Shown one piece after another: positions 55,464 to 64,000 of a stretch of DNA of 64,000 nucleotides (its first letter is position 1; each line of letters begins with the position of its first letter). The translations under genes were made by a program, and so were the position numbers. This DNA is from JAEINY01 sp942490535. Its GTDB lineage: Bacteria > Bacteroidota > Bacteroidia > Bacteroidales > Marinilabiliaceae. The stretch covers positions 372,001 to 436,000 of the forward strand of contig CALNXQ010000008.1 in assembly GCA_942490535.1 (NCBI GenBank), read 5' to 3'. The notes under the pieces are model-generated. The model was not told the DNA's origin, searched no databases, and was given only the letters and a program-made list of their open reading frames with translations.

Positions 55464-56795
55464 CTACTCTTTCTTTTCAAATTCCAAATCATTTATCCAT
55501 CCTGATTTCAAATGTAAATCTCGCTGTGGAAATGGAATTTGTATATTGTTACCCCGAAAATTATGATCTACGTTAAAACGAATATCACTTTTTATCTTTT
55601 CTACATAAAAAGCATCGCTCACCCAGAAGAACAATTTAAAATCTAATGATGAATTACCAAAGTTACTAAAATAAACGAAAGGAGCAGGATGATTGAGCAC
55701 CTGAGATTGCTCCTGAGCCGACTGAATTAAGACTTTTTCAACTAATCGGACATCCGATCCATAAGCAACACCCACTTCTACAAAAAAGCGTGTTTTGGGC
55801 TCGTTGTAATCCCAATTTATCACATTGTCACTCACTAATTTATGATTAGGGACAAACATAATAATATTGTCCCGTGTTAAAATTGTGGTGGAACGCAATC
55901 CAACTTCCAATACTTTTCCCACGATACCTCCTTGCATCTCTACAATATGACCAACACGAATACTTCCGTCAAATAAAATAACCAAGCCCGAAATGAAATC
56001 ATTGAACAAACTCTGCAAACCAAATCCCAGTCCTACAAACAGGGCTGCCGAACTGGCCACCAATACATTTATGTTCAAACCCATGGAGTCAAGCAAAACC
56101 ACAATGGTAATCACCCAAATGAGGTACCGAATGATTTGAAATACCGTTTTACTGCGTCCCACATCCATTTGCTTCCGCGTTACTTGTTCCTGGTAAATAA
56201 ACTCAATGACCTTGATGATCACTGAAATTCCATACAACACAAAAACAAACGTAACAATAAAGGAAGAGGTAATGGTCACATCTCGTATGGTGAACAATTT
56301 AATGCTCAACAGATCATCAATAACACTTTCGGAATAACGAATAAACAAGCCTGCTATGATCACTGCAAGCAGCACAATTAAGAACCGGCGCAATGACTTT
56401 AATAAATGCCTGGCGATCTTCCAACGATTATGCACTTTATCAAACAGTACAATTAACAGTTTGTGGGCAAACCAAATAACTGACACCCCAACAACTCCCA
56501 ATGACACCTTCAGGATGGATAATGACACGATTCCTGTTTCGATAAAAGAGTAATTGACATACTCCCGCCAATTTACCAACAGAATACTGCCAATCAAATA
56601 AATATACAAACCCACAAGCAACACTTTGCCACCTTGCACAAAACTCTTAATAAGATGATAAGCAGAGTGATCGCGCGTTCTTCGTTGAAAGACAATGACC
56701 GCAGTAAACAAACCGACAAACAACATAGAAACGAGAATAGCCATTATCAGGGATACTAGCGACAGATTAAAGAAATTCTCAAATGCATTTGCCAT
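55464..56795 (-). CDS. MscS-family mechanosensitive channel
   Basis: A 443-residue membrane protein with several N-terminal helices beyond the three of E. coli MscS. The pore helix and beta domain signature is clear: AALFVGLGFGLQSLFNDFIS (about 253-272), then GLVILFDGSIRVGHIVEMQG and the VGLRSTTILTRDN segment. A C-terminal alpha/beta domain (about 325-430) completes the fold. Such channels open when membrane tension rises after osmotic downshock. Next to the c-di-AMP synthase gene (13 bp), which fits osmotic control. Confidence 0.92.
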   Translation of the reverse strand: MANAFENFFNLSLVSLIMAILVSMLFVGLFTAVIVFQRRTRDHSAYHLIKSFVQGGKVLLVGLYIYLIGSILLVNWREYVNYSFIETGIVSLSILKVSLGVVGVSVIWFAHKLLIVLFDKVHNRWKIARHLLKSLRRFLIVLLAVIIAGLFIRYSESVIDDLLSIKLFTIRDVTITSSFIVTFVFVLYGISVIIKVIEFIYQEQVTRKQMDVGRSKTVFQIIRYLIWVITIVVLLDSMGLNINVLVASSAALFVGLGFGLQSLFNDFISGLVILFDGSIRVGHIVEMQGGIVGKVLEVGLRSTTILTRDNIIMFVPNHKLVSDNVINWDYNEPKTRFFVEVGVAYGSDVRLVEKVLIQSAQEQSQVLNHPAPFVYFSNFGNSSLDFKLFFWVSDAFYVEKIKSDIRFNVDHNFRGNNIQIPFPQRDLHLKSGWINDLEFEKKE

Positions 56796-56808
56796 AAATC
56801 ACATAACT

Positions 56809-57576
56809 TTATATTTTATCTAACAATTCTTGCAGCTCTTCTGAACTTAATCCCATCTCCATTTGTCCTCTACTAAAGAAGGAGATACGCCCCGTTTCTT
56901 CAGATACAACAATGGCTACGGCATCAGTCGATTCAGTGATACCCATGGCTGCCCGATGCCTTAGCCCGACACGCTTAGGCAATTCCATATTCTGAGATAC
57001 CGGCAAAATACACCCGGCGGCTTTAATTTTATTCCGGGTGATAATCATGGCCCCATCATGAAGCGGGCTATTTTTAAAAAATATATTTTCAATTAGTTGG
57101 GTAGAAATCACCCCATTAATTAATTCACCCGTTCGAACATAATCTATTAATTCCGAATCCTTGGTTATAACAATTAAAGCCCCAGTTTTTGTTTTAGCCA
57201 ATGCCGTGCATGCACGCACTACCGGTTTATTATAAATATTCATCATTCCCTTTGACTCAGTCATAAAGACTTTGTCCATGGAAAATTTAGTTGAAAGATT
57301 ATATTTAGATCCTAATAAAAGTAAAAAGCGCCTGATTTCCTGCTGAAAGACAACGATTAATGCCAGCACACCAACATTCACAAAATTGTCCATAATGCTG
57401 GCCGACAATTCCATGTTAAAAGCTTTGATGAGAAGCCAAAACAAAACAAAGGCAAATAATCCAATGAGAATATTCAGAGCCACTGTCCCTTTAATAAGCT
57501 TATACACCCTAAACATCAGGTAAGCTACCAGAACAATATCTACTAAATCGATTAAGCGAATATCGAGAAATGTCAT
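56809..57576 (-). CDS. cdaA: Diadenylate cyclase CdaA (DacA)
   Basis: A 255-residue membrane enzyme making c-di-AMP from two ATP. Three N-terminal helices (about 10-30, 35-52, 68-82) precede the DAC domain with the catalytic SPLHDGAMIITRN (about 165-177) and the GLRHRAAMGITESTDAVAIVVSEETG block (about 200-225), both intact. In Bacteroidota, folP and cdaA commonly sit together, as here (folP ends 4 bp upstream). Confidence 0.95.
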   Translation of the reverse strand: MTFLDIRLIDLVDIVLVAYLMFRVYKLIKGTVALNILIGLFAFVLFWLLIKAFNMELSASIMDNFVNVGVLALIVVFQQEIRRFLLLLGSKYNLSTKFSMDKVFMTESKGMMNIYNKPVVRACTALAKTKTGALIVITKDSELIDYVRTGELINGVISTQLIENIFFKNSPLHDGAMIITRNKIKAAGCILPVSQNMELPKRVGLRHRAAMGITESTDAVAIVVSEETGRISFFSRGQMEMGLSSEELQELLDKI

Positions 57577-57580
57577 CCTA

Positions 57581-58456
57581 TTATTCCGTTTTTTGTAACT
57601 GACTTACTAAAGTAACACATTCAACGGCCTCTTTCACATCATGCACCCTTAAAATATTAGCGCCCTTGGTCAACGCAAAGGTATTTAACACTGTTGTCCC
57701 ATTAAGTGCAGCCGCTGAATCAACTTCAAGAATCTTATATATCATCGACTTACGAGAAACACCGACCAACACTGGCAGTTTAAATAAATCAAACTGCTCC
57801 ATCCGATTCATCAATTGATAATTATGCTCCATGGTTTTTCCGAACCCAAACCCCGGGTCTAAAATCACATCACTAACCCCTAAAGCAGTTAATTGATCCA
57901 ACTGCCTGGAAAAAAAGAATGATATCTCTTTAGTTAAGTTCTCGTAGGTGGGATTCATTTGCATATTCTGAGGGGTCCCTTTCATGTGCATCATAATATA
58001 AGGCACCTTCAATCTAGCAATGGTCGCGAACATAGATTCATCCATCATGCCACCAGAAATATCATTGATAATGTCAACACTGAATTCTCGCACACATCTT
58101 TCAGCTATCGGTGCTCGAAATGTATCCACCGAAAGAATCACATTGGGATACAGGTCACGAATCCAGCTCAGCACCTCCAGTAATCGATCCAACTCTTCTT
58201 GTTCGGACACATGATCCGCACCCGGACGTGAGGAATAGGCTCCAATATCGATCATATCGGCTCCTTCATTCAAAATCTGATCGCAACGCTTAATAATCGC
58301 ATCTCTCTGCTGATAGCATCCACCATCAAAAAAGGAATCCGGAGTAATGTTTAAAATTCCCATCACTTTAGGATGTGACAGATCCAAAAGTTTCCCTTGC
58401 ACGCAAATCGTATTTCTTTTTTTGAACACTTTAGGTGGTTCAAATTTATCCATCAT
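57581..58456 (-). CDS. folP: Dihydropteroate synthase
   Basis: A 291-residue TIM-barrel enzyme of folate synthesis that joins p-aminobenzoate and dihydropterin pyrophosphate. Signature segments: KVMGILNITPDSFFDGG (about 30-46), MIDIGAYSSRPGA (about 68-80), VDTFRA, INDISGG, LDPGFGFGKTMEHN (about 197-210) and GVSRKSMI. First gene of the folP-cdaA-mscS-epimerase run, all with gaps below 15 bp. Confidence 0.95.
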   Translation of the reverse strand: MMDKFEPPKVFKKRNTICVQGKLLDLSHPKVMGILNITPDSFFDGGCYQQRDAIIKRCDQILNEGADMIDIGAYSSRPGADHVSEQEELDRLLEVLSWIRDLYPNVILSVDTFRAPIAERCVREFSVDIINDISGGMMDESMFATIARLKVPYIMMHMKGTPQNMQMNPTYENLTKEISFFFSRQLDQLTALGVSDVILDPGFGFGKTMEHNYQLMNRMEQFDLFKLPVLVGVSRKSMIYKILEVDSAAALNGTTVLNTFALTKGANILRVHDVKEAVECVTLVSQLQKTE

Positions 58457-58627
58457 TTATCTTCTGTTTTCAATTCTACAACTTACAAAATAGGATGCAT
58501 TCCACCTATTTGATATATGGCAGGGCTAAATTACAATCCATATGCATGCAAACAACTTTTTCGGTCGGAAACAATAAAGATATTTTTATGGAAATAACAA
58601 AAAAGACACGAGAATAAACTATTACAG

Positions 58628-59362
58628 CTATCCCTTTGAGGCCACGCCAGGGAAATGCAGTGATTTTGCAACACTGTTTTTATAACTTCTACCAATAGGT
58701 AACTCTTTACCTCCTACTTCAATGGAATTGGCCGTAAAAGCATCAATCTTTGTAAGTGATATGATAAATGATTTATGAATACGCAAAAAATCTCCTACTG
58801 GCAATTGCTCCTCCATCCAGGTTAGAGATAATTTCGTGACGATGCGTTTGTTTTGATAATATATTTTAATGTATTCACTAAATCCTTCTATGTAATCAAT
58901 TTCATCAAACGCCACTTTTACATAGCGCTTGTTTTCTTTAACATAAATAAAGTGATCGCTCTCCTTAGGCTGTGCTGAAATGGACATGCTCTCACCTCCA
59001 CTATCCTGGTGTTGACAAAATCGGGAAAGGGCTTTAAAAAAACGTTCAAAAGTAACGGGCTTCAACAGATAATCCACCACATTCAAATCAAAACCCTCCA
59101 GTGCATACTCCCGATAAGCTGTAGTGATAATCACCTGTGGACGACGTGATAACGAGCGCAAAAAATCCAACCCTGTCACCTGGGGCATCTGTATGTCCAA
59201 AAACAGCAAGTGAACCTCCGTTTTACTGCGTAAAAAAGCCATGGCTTCCATGGCGGTCCCACATTCACCAACCACCTCAAATCCTGGCACTTTCATTAAA
59301 TGATCTCGAATTAATTGTCTGGCTAATGGTTCATCATCAACGATGAGACATGAAGTTGTCAT
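58628..59362 (-). CDS. LytTR-family response regulator
   Basis: A 244-residue regulator with a receiver domain (VDDEPLA at 8-14, phospho-acceptor D56 in LFLDIQMP, LKPVTFERF with the conserved Lys near 96) and a LytTR DNA-binding domain (about 140-235: YVKENKRYVKVAFDEIDYIEGFSEY, LPVGDFLRIHKSFIISL). Partner of the LytS-like kinase 55 bp upstream. Confidence 0.93.
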   Translation of the reverse strand: MTTSCLIVDDEPLARQLIRDHLMKVPGFEVVGECGTAMEAMAFLRSKTEVHLLFLDIQMPQVTGLDFLRSLSRRPQVIITTAYREYALEGFDLNVVDYLLKPVTFERFFKALSRFCQHQDSGGESMSISAQPKESDHFIYVKENKRYVKVAFDEIDYIEGFSEYIKIYYQNKRIVTKLSLTWMEEQLPVGDFLRIHKSFIISLTKIDAFTANSIEVGGKELPIGRSYKNSVAKSLHFPGVASKG

Positions 59363-59417
59363 TGCTCCGTTTATTAGTTATTATTTTACATCAGTGCTTC
59401 AATAACAACATTTGGAT

Positions 59418-60470
59418 TTAAGTGTGTTTCCTGGATGGGGTATCCGATAATTCTAACTCTACGTGATAAGCCTGTGGCAAATCCGTAATTCGCAATTCAT
59501 GTCTGCCCGGATACAAGATTTCCAATCGCTTACGAGTATTTTGAATCCCAATACCTCCGGCTTTTTTTTCACCACTAATGATTTTCGATGGCTTCGAATT
59601 ACTCACCCGAAAAACAATTTGATCGGACCGGGCAATAATATTCAGATCAATAAAAGGCTGACCCGGATCATTACTGCATCCATGTTTATAACAATTTTCA
59701 ATAAATGGGAACAAAATCAGTGGCGCCACCATTCGGTTAGCATCTCCTTTTTCAAAGTTAATATTAAATTTCAGACGGTCACCATACTTCATGGTTTGAA
59801 GTTCGACGTAGGTTTTAATAAGTTCAACCTCATCAGCTAATGGAACCATATTTTTACTACTCTGATATAACATAAACTCAAACAAATCCGACAGACGCGC
59901 AATGAGACGAGGCGTATCATCCGACTTTTGAATAGCCAACGCATATAAGTTATTCAGCACATTAAATAAAAAGTGTGGATTCAGCTGTGACTTCAACATC
60001 TGTAACTCCGCTTCTAAGCGATGATTTATCATTTTTGTCCGTTCTTTCTGAAATGCCAGCCAATCGCGATAAAACCGCATTATAAGCAACAAGCCAGCGG
60101 GAAGGCCGACCCAAAAGAGGTTTTTTATAACCTGATTCAGTGATAACCAATCAGTCCAGGCCAATTCGTGTGGCAGATAGAGGCCATAAAAAAGATGGTA
60201 GGTAGTATATAATTTTAACAGACTAGACACAACAGCTAAAGCCAGCGCTAGACCAATCCAAACAGCCGGCTTCTGCTTTTTAATAATTTTGGGATAGAAA
60301 AAATAAGTAACCGGATAAGCAAAAAGAGCCAATGCAGGTAAGTTAAACAAGAAATGCACCCAATAAAATGAAAATGGGAAATGTCCTTCCAGACTTATTA
60401 AAAACGAAAAAAACGTAATGTAAATCAGCCAAAACTGGAGGTGAGTCACATATTTATCAGGCGTTTTCAT
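59418..60470 (-). CDS. LytS/YehU-type membrane sensor histidine kinase
   Basis: A 350-residue kinase with four hydrophobic helices (about 12-28, 38-59, 70-90, 117-133) and a cytoplasmic His_kinase domain: LKSQLNPHFLFNVLNNLYAL (H166), the N-box FPFIENCYKHG, and G-box GIGIQNTRKRLEILY. There is no extra sensor domain, so the membrane part must sense the signal or a partner. It starts 4 bp after the M2-like lipoprotein gene, which makes that protein a strong candidate for the partner. Confidence 0.93.
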   Translation of the reverse strand: MKTPDKYVTHLQFWLIYITFFSFLISLEGHFPFSFYWVHFLFNLPALALFAYPVTYFFYPKIIKKQKPAVWIGLALALAVVSSLLKLYTTYHLFYGLYLPHELAWTDWLSLNQVIKNLFWVGLPAGLLLIMRFYRDWLAFQKERTKMINHRLEAELQMLKSQLNPHFLFNVLNNLYALAIQKSDDTPRLIARLSDLFEFMLYQSSKNMVPLADEVELIKTYVELQTMKYGDRLKFNINFEKGDANRMVAPLILFPFIENCYKHGCSNDPGQPFIDLNIIARSDQIVFRVSNSKPSKIISGEKKAGGIGIQNTRKRLEILYPGRHELRITDLPQAYHVELELSDTPSRKHT

Positions 60471-60474
60471 AACA

Positions 60475-62082
60475 TTAATGCTTTTTATAAAAAGTAGATA
60501 AATAGTTCGGATTCATTGGCTCCCCGCAAATCTCTTCTACCTTTTCGTGCCAGCACCGATTGTCTCCATGCTCAAACAGCTTACCTGGGAATTTATCATA
60601 GAAATCATTGGTATTTTGAGATGCATGATAATACTGAGCGGCTAAAACCATACCATATAAAGCGACCTGATTGGCTCCATCCAAAGTCAGAAGGCGGTCA
60701 TTTTTCACCCATTCAGCATGCCTCATTGGGTTGGGCACAGAAATGTAAAGATACTTCTCTACCTTTTGCCAGAACAATTCAGTTAAATTGCGATTGGGAT
60801 TCGAATACATTTCCTGTTCCATTTCTGCCATGATCATCACATTGCGTAGATTAAATAAAAACCAAGGATTGGAAAATGGAATACATGCATCAAATTCCGG
60901 CTCAGGCAAACCCAGTTTGATTCTATTTAACTCAGCCTGAAAAGGCAAATTTTCGAAATATGAAGTGACACCTTCCACTAACAAGGCATTGGGATCCCGC
61001 AAAAAATAAGGCACTGATTCATCTACGGCCAGTGCAGCAACCGCATAGGAAGACTCTCGCAGAAACAGCAATAAACCATCCACATTGTAAGGCATATTGC
61101 AGTACCCGCGGATGTCATAGTAATTGTCGCAATTTAACACCAGTACTTGCCTGGGGCGTTCAGCGTCATTGCGAAAGGTACATCTGGCACCAAAAGCTGA
61201 CACATCAAAATGAAAAGTCCGTAAAAAATCAGCAATCCGTGTTTCAATTTGCTTTTTTGAACAGTCTAGATTCCAATTATTTGGTTTTCGAATTCGTGAA
61301 AAATAATCGTTATAGTGAAATAGATTTAGCTCGCCAACCGCCATATTCAGCGAATCCATCCAAAAATGCTCAGCACACTGTTTGAGTTCAAGATAATCTG
61401 AACGCGTAATTTGCTCAATTTGCGTCAACATCTTCTGGTAATGAGAAGCGTCAATTTGGTTTCTTTTTAAGATCAGTTCGAAATAGTTCGTACACCCTAC
61501 TTTTTGAGCAAACCCATTATAGGCCGAAAGTAAGCGTCTGAGCTCTATATGTATTTCTCCTATATGTGCTTTGTATTTTCTAAAAACCGTATCATTTTGC
61601 CGCCAACCATATTCCCCATTCTTAACCGGACAATTAGATACGCAATAGTGGTGAAATTTTGATTTCGCCAATTCCAGACTGTCATGGCCAAACTGGCTAT
61701 CTTCATAGAGCTTTAAAATCTTATCCGACTGTCTGATAAGGGCTCTATCCTCAATGACACCAGAAGCTTGTATACCTTTCAGAAATTTGTATTCCGAAAA
61801 ATCACTGTACAGATGAGAAATACCGGATCGTAGCTCCTGCAAAGCCCCTTCACGTATCCGAATGGCCTGATAATAGTGCCCCAAACTGTCCGATTTGGCA
61901 GGATCGGAAATCGTTAACCAGATCGCTTCATTGGTTACTTTATGTATCCTCTTTGCCTTTTCTTCCTGATTACCTATAAAATGCTGAAGCAGGCGCTCAG
62001 TATTTGACGTTTTATCCAAACACCCCCATTGACACAACAACACAAGAGATGCAATAATTCTGATAAACCGAGGTGTTTTCAT
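60475..62082 (-). CDS. M2 (ACE-like) peptidase-related lipoprotein lacking zinc-binding histidines
   Basis: A 535-residue lipoprotein (lipobox CQWGC, Cys21). It follows the plan of M2 peptidyl-dipeptidases: helical N-terminal half, then VLVLNCDNYYDIRGYCNMPYN (two Cys as in ACE before the active site), then LLLFLRESSYAVAALAVDESVPYFLRDPNALLVEGVTSYFE, ending in WHEKVEEICGEPMNPNYLSTFY, the counterpart of the ACE [24 protein letters not shown]. The zinc motif HEMGH is replaced by RESSY (342-346); the catalytic Glu343 and the third ligand Glu370 remain. It is therefore probably non-catalytic. It is co-transcribed with a LytS/LytTR pair. Confidence 0.7.
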   Translation of the reverse strand: MKTPRFIRIIASLVLLCQWGCLDKTSNTERLLQHFIGNQEEKAKRIHKVTNEAIWLTISDPAKSDSLGHYYQAIRIREGALQELRSGISHLYSDFSEYKFLKGIQASGVIEDRALIRQSDKILKLYEDSQFGHDSLELAKSKFHHYCVSNCPVKNGEYGWRQNDTVFRKYKAHIGEIHIELRRLLSAYNGFAQKVGCTNYFELILKRNQIDASHYQKMLTQIEQITRSDYLELKQCAEHFWMDSLNMAVGELNLFHYNDYFSRIRKPNNWNLDCSKKQIETRIADFLRTFHFDVSAFGARCTFRNDAERPRQVLVLNCDNYYDIRGYCNMPYNVDGLLLFLRESSYAVAALAVDESVPYFLRDPNALLVEGVTSYFENLPFQAELNRIKLGLPEPEFDACIPFSNPWFLFNLRNVMIMAEMEQEMYSNPNRNLTELFWQKVEKYLYISVPNPMRHAEWVKNDRLLTLDGANQVALYGMVLAAQYYHASQNTNDFYDKFPGKLFEHGDNRCWHEKVEEICGEPMNPNYLSTFYKKH

Positions 62083-62168
62083 GGAACTCTATTTGACACT
62101 AAAACTATTAGAAAAAATAAACAATCAAAACAAATACTTCAATTCAAAGTATGCGTCTTCAATATATG

Positions 62169-62203
62169 GAAAAACAGGATCACCACATTAGCAATCCTGT
62201 TTT
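62169..62203 (-). terminator. Terminator of the susCD unit
   Basis: Minus strand: aaaacaggat / atcctgtttt stem with a 14-nt loop ending in TTTTT, 18 bp after the susD stop. Confidence 0.85.
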
Positions 62204-62220
62204 ACGATATTAAAATACAA

Positions 62221-63645
62221 TTATTTATTATCCCACCATACTTTATCATTTATGTAATTCACCGATGGTACATTTTCACCATTGGCCTGTATTTCATCAT
62301 ACGCATATGGCAATCTCACTGGCGCAGTGGGATATGCCGGATTATTAATATTGCCGGCAATATCAAGGACCGGATATCCGGTGCGGCGGTAATCGTGATA
62401 GGGTTCTGAGTTTTCAATAAACATAGCCAGGTACTTCTGATTGATAACTACTTCCTGAGCGGCTTCAAGCGTCTGAGGCAATGGTAAAATCTTACCAAGA
62501 AAAGCGGTAATATCAGCGTCGGCAATTCCTAATGCTGACATATCTGCGGTTATCGCGGCCGTCAAAGCTGTTTCTGCGTTTACATATTGCTGCTTCAATA
62601 CATATGCTTCAGCCTCCAGGAATTTACATTCCACGTATGACATAAAAGTTTGAGCCCTGTCCTTTGGTAAATACGTTTCAGATACCGGTGAAGCGGGATT
62701 TGTTTCAGGATCGTAATAGGTGTTCGACTTCAAGCCCAGATAAGTACCATCCTCTAATGCATCGAAATAGACTGTACGACGAGGATCCGCATTCACATTC
62801 ATCATCTCTACAAACTGAAGGGATGGAAATAGATAGCCATTTTGAGTCCAGTTAATCTGATACTGATACCAGTAATTCTGCTTCCCTTCCCCTTGATAAT
62901 GGACAAAATCGGCATTATCGGCATTACTTTCCATCGCATTTACCAGAGCAGCAAGAGTTAGGTCAGCTTGTGTGGCAGCTGTTTTGCCAGGCGCATAAGA
63001 CAAACGCAAGGCATATCTTGCTTTTAATGCATATGCAAATTTCATCCATTTATCAATGTCTCCTCCGAAAAGCAAATCATCTTGCGCCGGAACAGATAGT
63101 TGCACGTCACTTCGTCCCAAATTAGCAATGCCCTCATCCAACCATTCATTGATTTTTGTATAAACCACTTCCTGACTATCAAAAGCAGGCGTCATTTCAG
63201 TTGGAAACTGATGTGCTTCCGTACAAGGTATTTCATTAAAATAATCCGTCAACGAAGCATATTGATAAGCTGTAAGAATCTGCCCAATTCCTTGATACTT
63301 ATAATTCCCATTGGCTTCAGCCAACTCCATCATTAATTTGGCATTTGGCAAAGAATTAAAGTACGACCGCCACATGTCATTTGAACCGGCTGGGGTTAAT
63401 ATAAAAGACTCTTCGCGCCCGGCATCCCCATCATTAGACATTTGCAGGGTCCAGAAAGAAGACCAGTTACTGGCAAAACCGGTTCCCTCAAAAGCTTCTA
63501 ATGCGACCACACCGGGCAAGTAAGCCGATTCCACCATTTCGCCTTCGGTTGGTGAATCCGGATCTTTGTTGACATCCAGAAAATCCTCACAGGAGGTAAA
63601 AAGGATCGCCAAAAGGATACCTAAATATATTTGATACTTTTTCAT
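62221..63645 (-). CDS. SusD/RagB-family nutrient-binding lipoprotein
   Basis: About 474 residues from the ATG at 63645 (MKKYQIYLGILLAILFTSC); another ATG six codons upstream is possible. Lipobox LFTSC, then CEDFLDVNKDPDSPTE, typical of SusD proteins (SusD-like_2 type). TPR-like helices form a binding platform (AYQYASLTDYFNEIPCTEA, YALKARYALRLSYAPG, KFLEAEAYVLKQQY). It sits on the outer membrane with the SusC transporter encoded just upstream and helps import a polymer fragment, peptide or other ligand; no glycoside hydrolase is visible to suggest which. Confidence 0.95.
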   Translation of the reverse strand: MKKYQIYLGILLAILFTSCEDFLDVNKDPDSPTEGEMVESAYLPGVVALEAFEGTGFASNWSSFWTLQMSNDGDAGREESFILTPAGSNDMWRSYFNSLPNAKLMMELAEANGNYKYQGIGQILTAYQYASLTDYFNEIPCTEAHQFPTEMTPAFDSQEVVYTKINEWLDEGIANLGRSDVQLSVPAQDDLLFGGDIDKWMKFAYALKARYALRLSYAPGKTAATQADLTLAALVNAMESNADNADFVHYQGEGKQNYWYQYQINWTQNGYLFPSLQFVEMMNVNADPRRTVYFDALEDGTYLGLKSNTYYDPETNPASPVSETYLPKDRAQTFMSYVECKFLEAEAYVLKQQYVNAETALTAAITADMSALGIADADITAFLGKILPLPQTLEAAQEVVINQKYLAMFIENSEPYHDYRRTGYPVLDIAGNINNPAYPTAPVRLPYAYDEIQANGENVPSVNYINDKVWWDNK

Positions 63646-63694
63646 ATTTTTATATGTTTTCATTCTGACTATTCATTACTAAAACGATCCAACA

Positions 63695-64000
63695 CTAGAA
63701 AGTAACTTTCAAATTTAGACTATAGCTACGGGTAGATGGCATCATGTAATTAATGATCCCCTGGCCATTTTTACTTCCTGCCAAGGAACCTTCCGGATCG
63801 GATCCGGTAAAGCTATCATGTTTCCAAAACCATAAATTTCTTCCAGAAACCGAAACATTAAAACTATTCACGTAAGGAACGGCGTCTAACCATTTTTTAG
63901 GTAACTGATAGGCTAAGGATAGTTCACGCAGTTTCACATAGTCGTTTTTCTGCACATTAAATTCTGTGATACTAGATACTGTATTCTGATAGAGACTCTG
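63695..64000 (-). CDS. SusC/RagA-family TonB-linked outer-membrane transporter (3' end only)
   Basis: The frame is open from the right edge to the stop at 63695 and gives the last 101 residues. KLRELSLAYQLPKKWL, SVSGRNLWFWKHDSFTGSDPE and the C-terminal strand SYSLNLKVTF with a terminal Phe are the classic end of SusC beta-barrels. The DPE and N-L-W patterns are typical. The gene starts beyond the window. Partner of the SusD protein 49 bp downstream. Confidence 0.95.
   Translation of the reverse strand, partial: QSLYQNTVSSITEFNVQKNDYVKLRELSLAYQLPKKWLDAVPYVNSFNVSVSGRNLWFWKHDSFTGSDPEGSLAGSKNGQGIINYMMPSTRSYSLNLKVTF

Overview
The window looks like a chromosome segment of a Bacteroidota bacterium, probably a Marinilabiliales/Bacteroidales-type anaerobe; this is inference from gene content and promoter style, since no rRNA is present. 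The evidence is a complete Bacteroides-aerotolerance (Bat) operon, a SusD/SusC pair, a giant Ig/PKD-repeat surface protein of the kind exported by the type IX system, an RprX/RprY-like two-component pair, ATP-type PEP carboxykinase, and several promoters of the Bacteroidota form TTTG-N18-21-TAnnTTTG. Intergenic DNA is AT-rich and many genes end in strong hairpin terminators.

Layout. 1-8041: a giant secreted repeat protein (more than 2,500 residues, running off the left edge) and, just upstream of it, a small secreted protein that resembles its N-terminal domain. 8441-13521: an unrecognised helical protein, an intergenic element built on an 11-bp repeat period, a DUF2027/Smr protein, queA, a BFD-like ferredoxin and a PHP histidinol-phosphatase. 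13917-22585: moxR, DUF58, an unnamed membrane protein, batA, batB, batC, batD and batE; batC carries unusual calcium-type repeats. 22944-28088: two exported proteins, an RprXY-like sensor/regulator pair and a DUF4097 protein. 28297-32896: a CPBP protease, an acetate transporter, and an ABC transporter operon with an embedded YtrA-type GntR gene and a matching dyad at its promoter. 32930-33600: an unexplained GC-richer non-coding block. 33668-35722: htpG.

36012-46934 is a run of exported or envelope proteins on the minus strand (lipocalin-like, AIM24/TIGR00266, DUF3592, OmpA-like, beta-barrel, Blc, CIA30, SRPBCC, TonB/TPR) with a stand-alone LytTR DNA-binding protein in the middle. 47104-49024 is a full-length group IIC intron with its reverse transcriptase, inserted directly behind the terminator of pyk. 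Then follow pyk, aroQ, xerD, pckA, a TIGR01777 epimerase, a MscS channel, the c-di-AMP synthase cdaA and folP. 58628-62082 is a LytS/LytTR two-component system preceded by a lipoprotein that looks like an M2 (ACE-type) metallopeptidase without its zinc-binding histidines. The window ends in a susD gene and the 3' end of its susC.

The most unusual items are the catalytically degenerate M2-like lipoprotein tied to a LytS/LytTR system, the adhesin with its stand-alone N-domain paralogue, the 11-bp-phased CGAA/TTCG element, the calcium-type repeats in BatC, and the uncharacterised envelope clusters around the LytTR gene.
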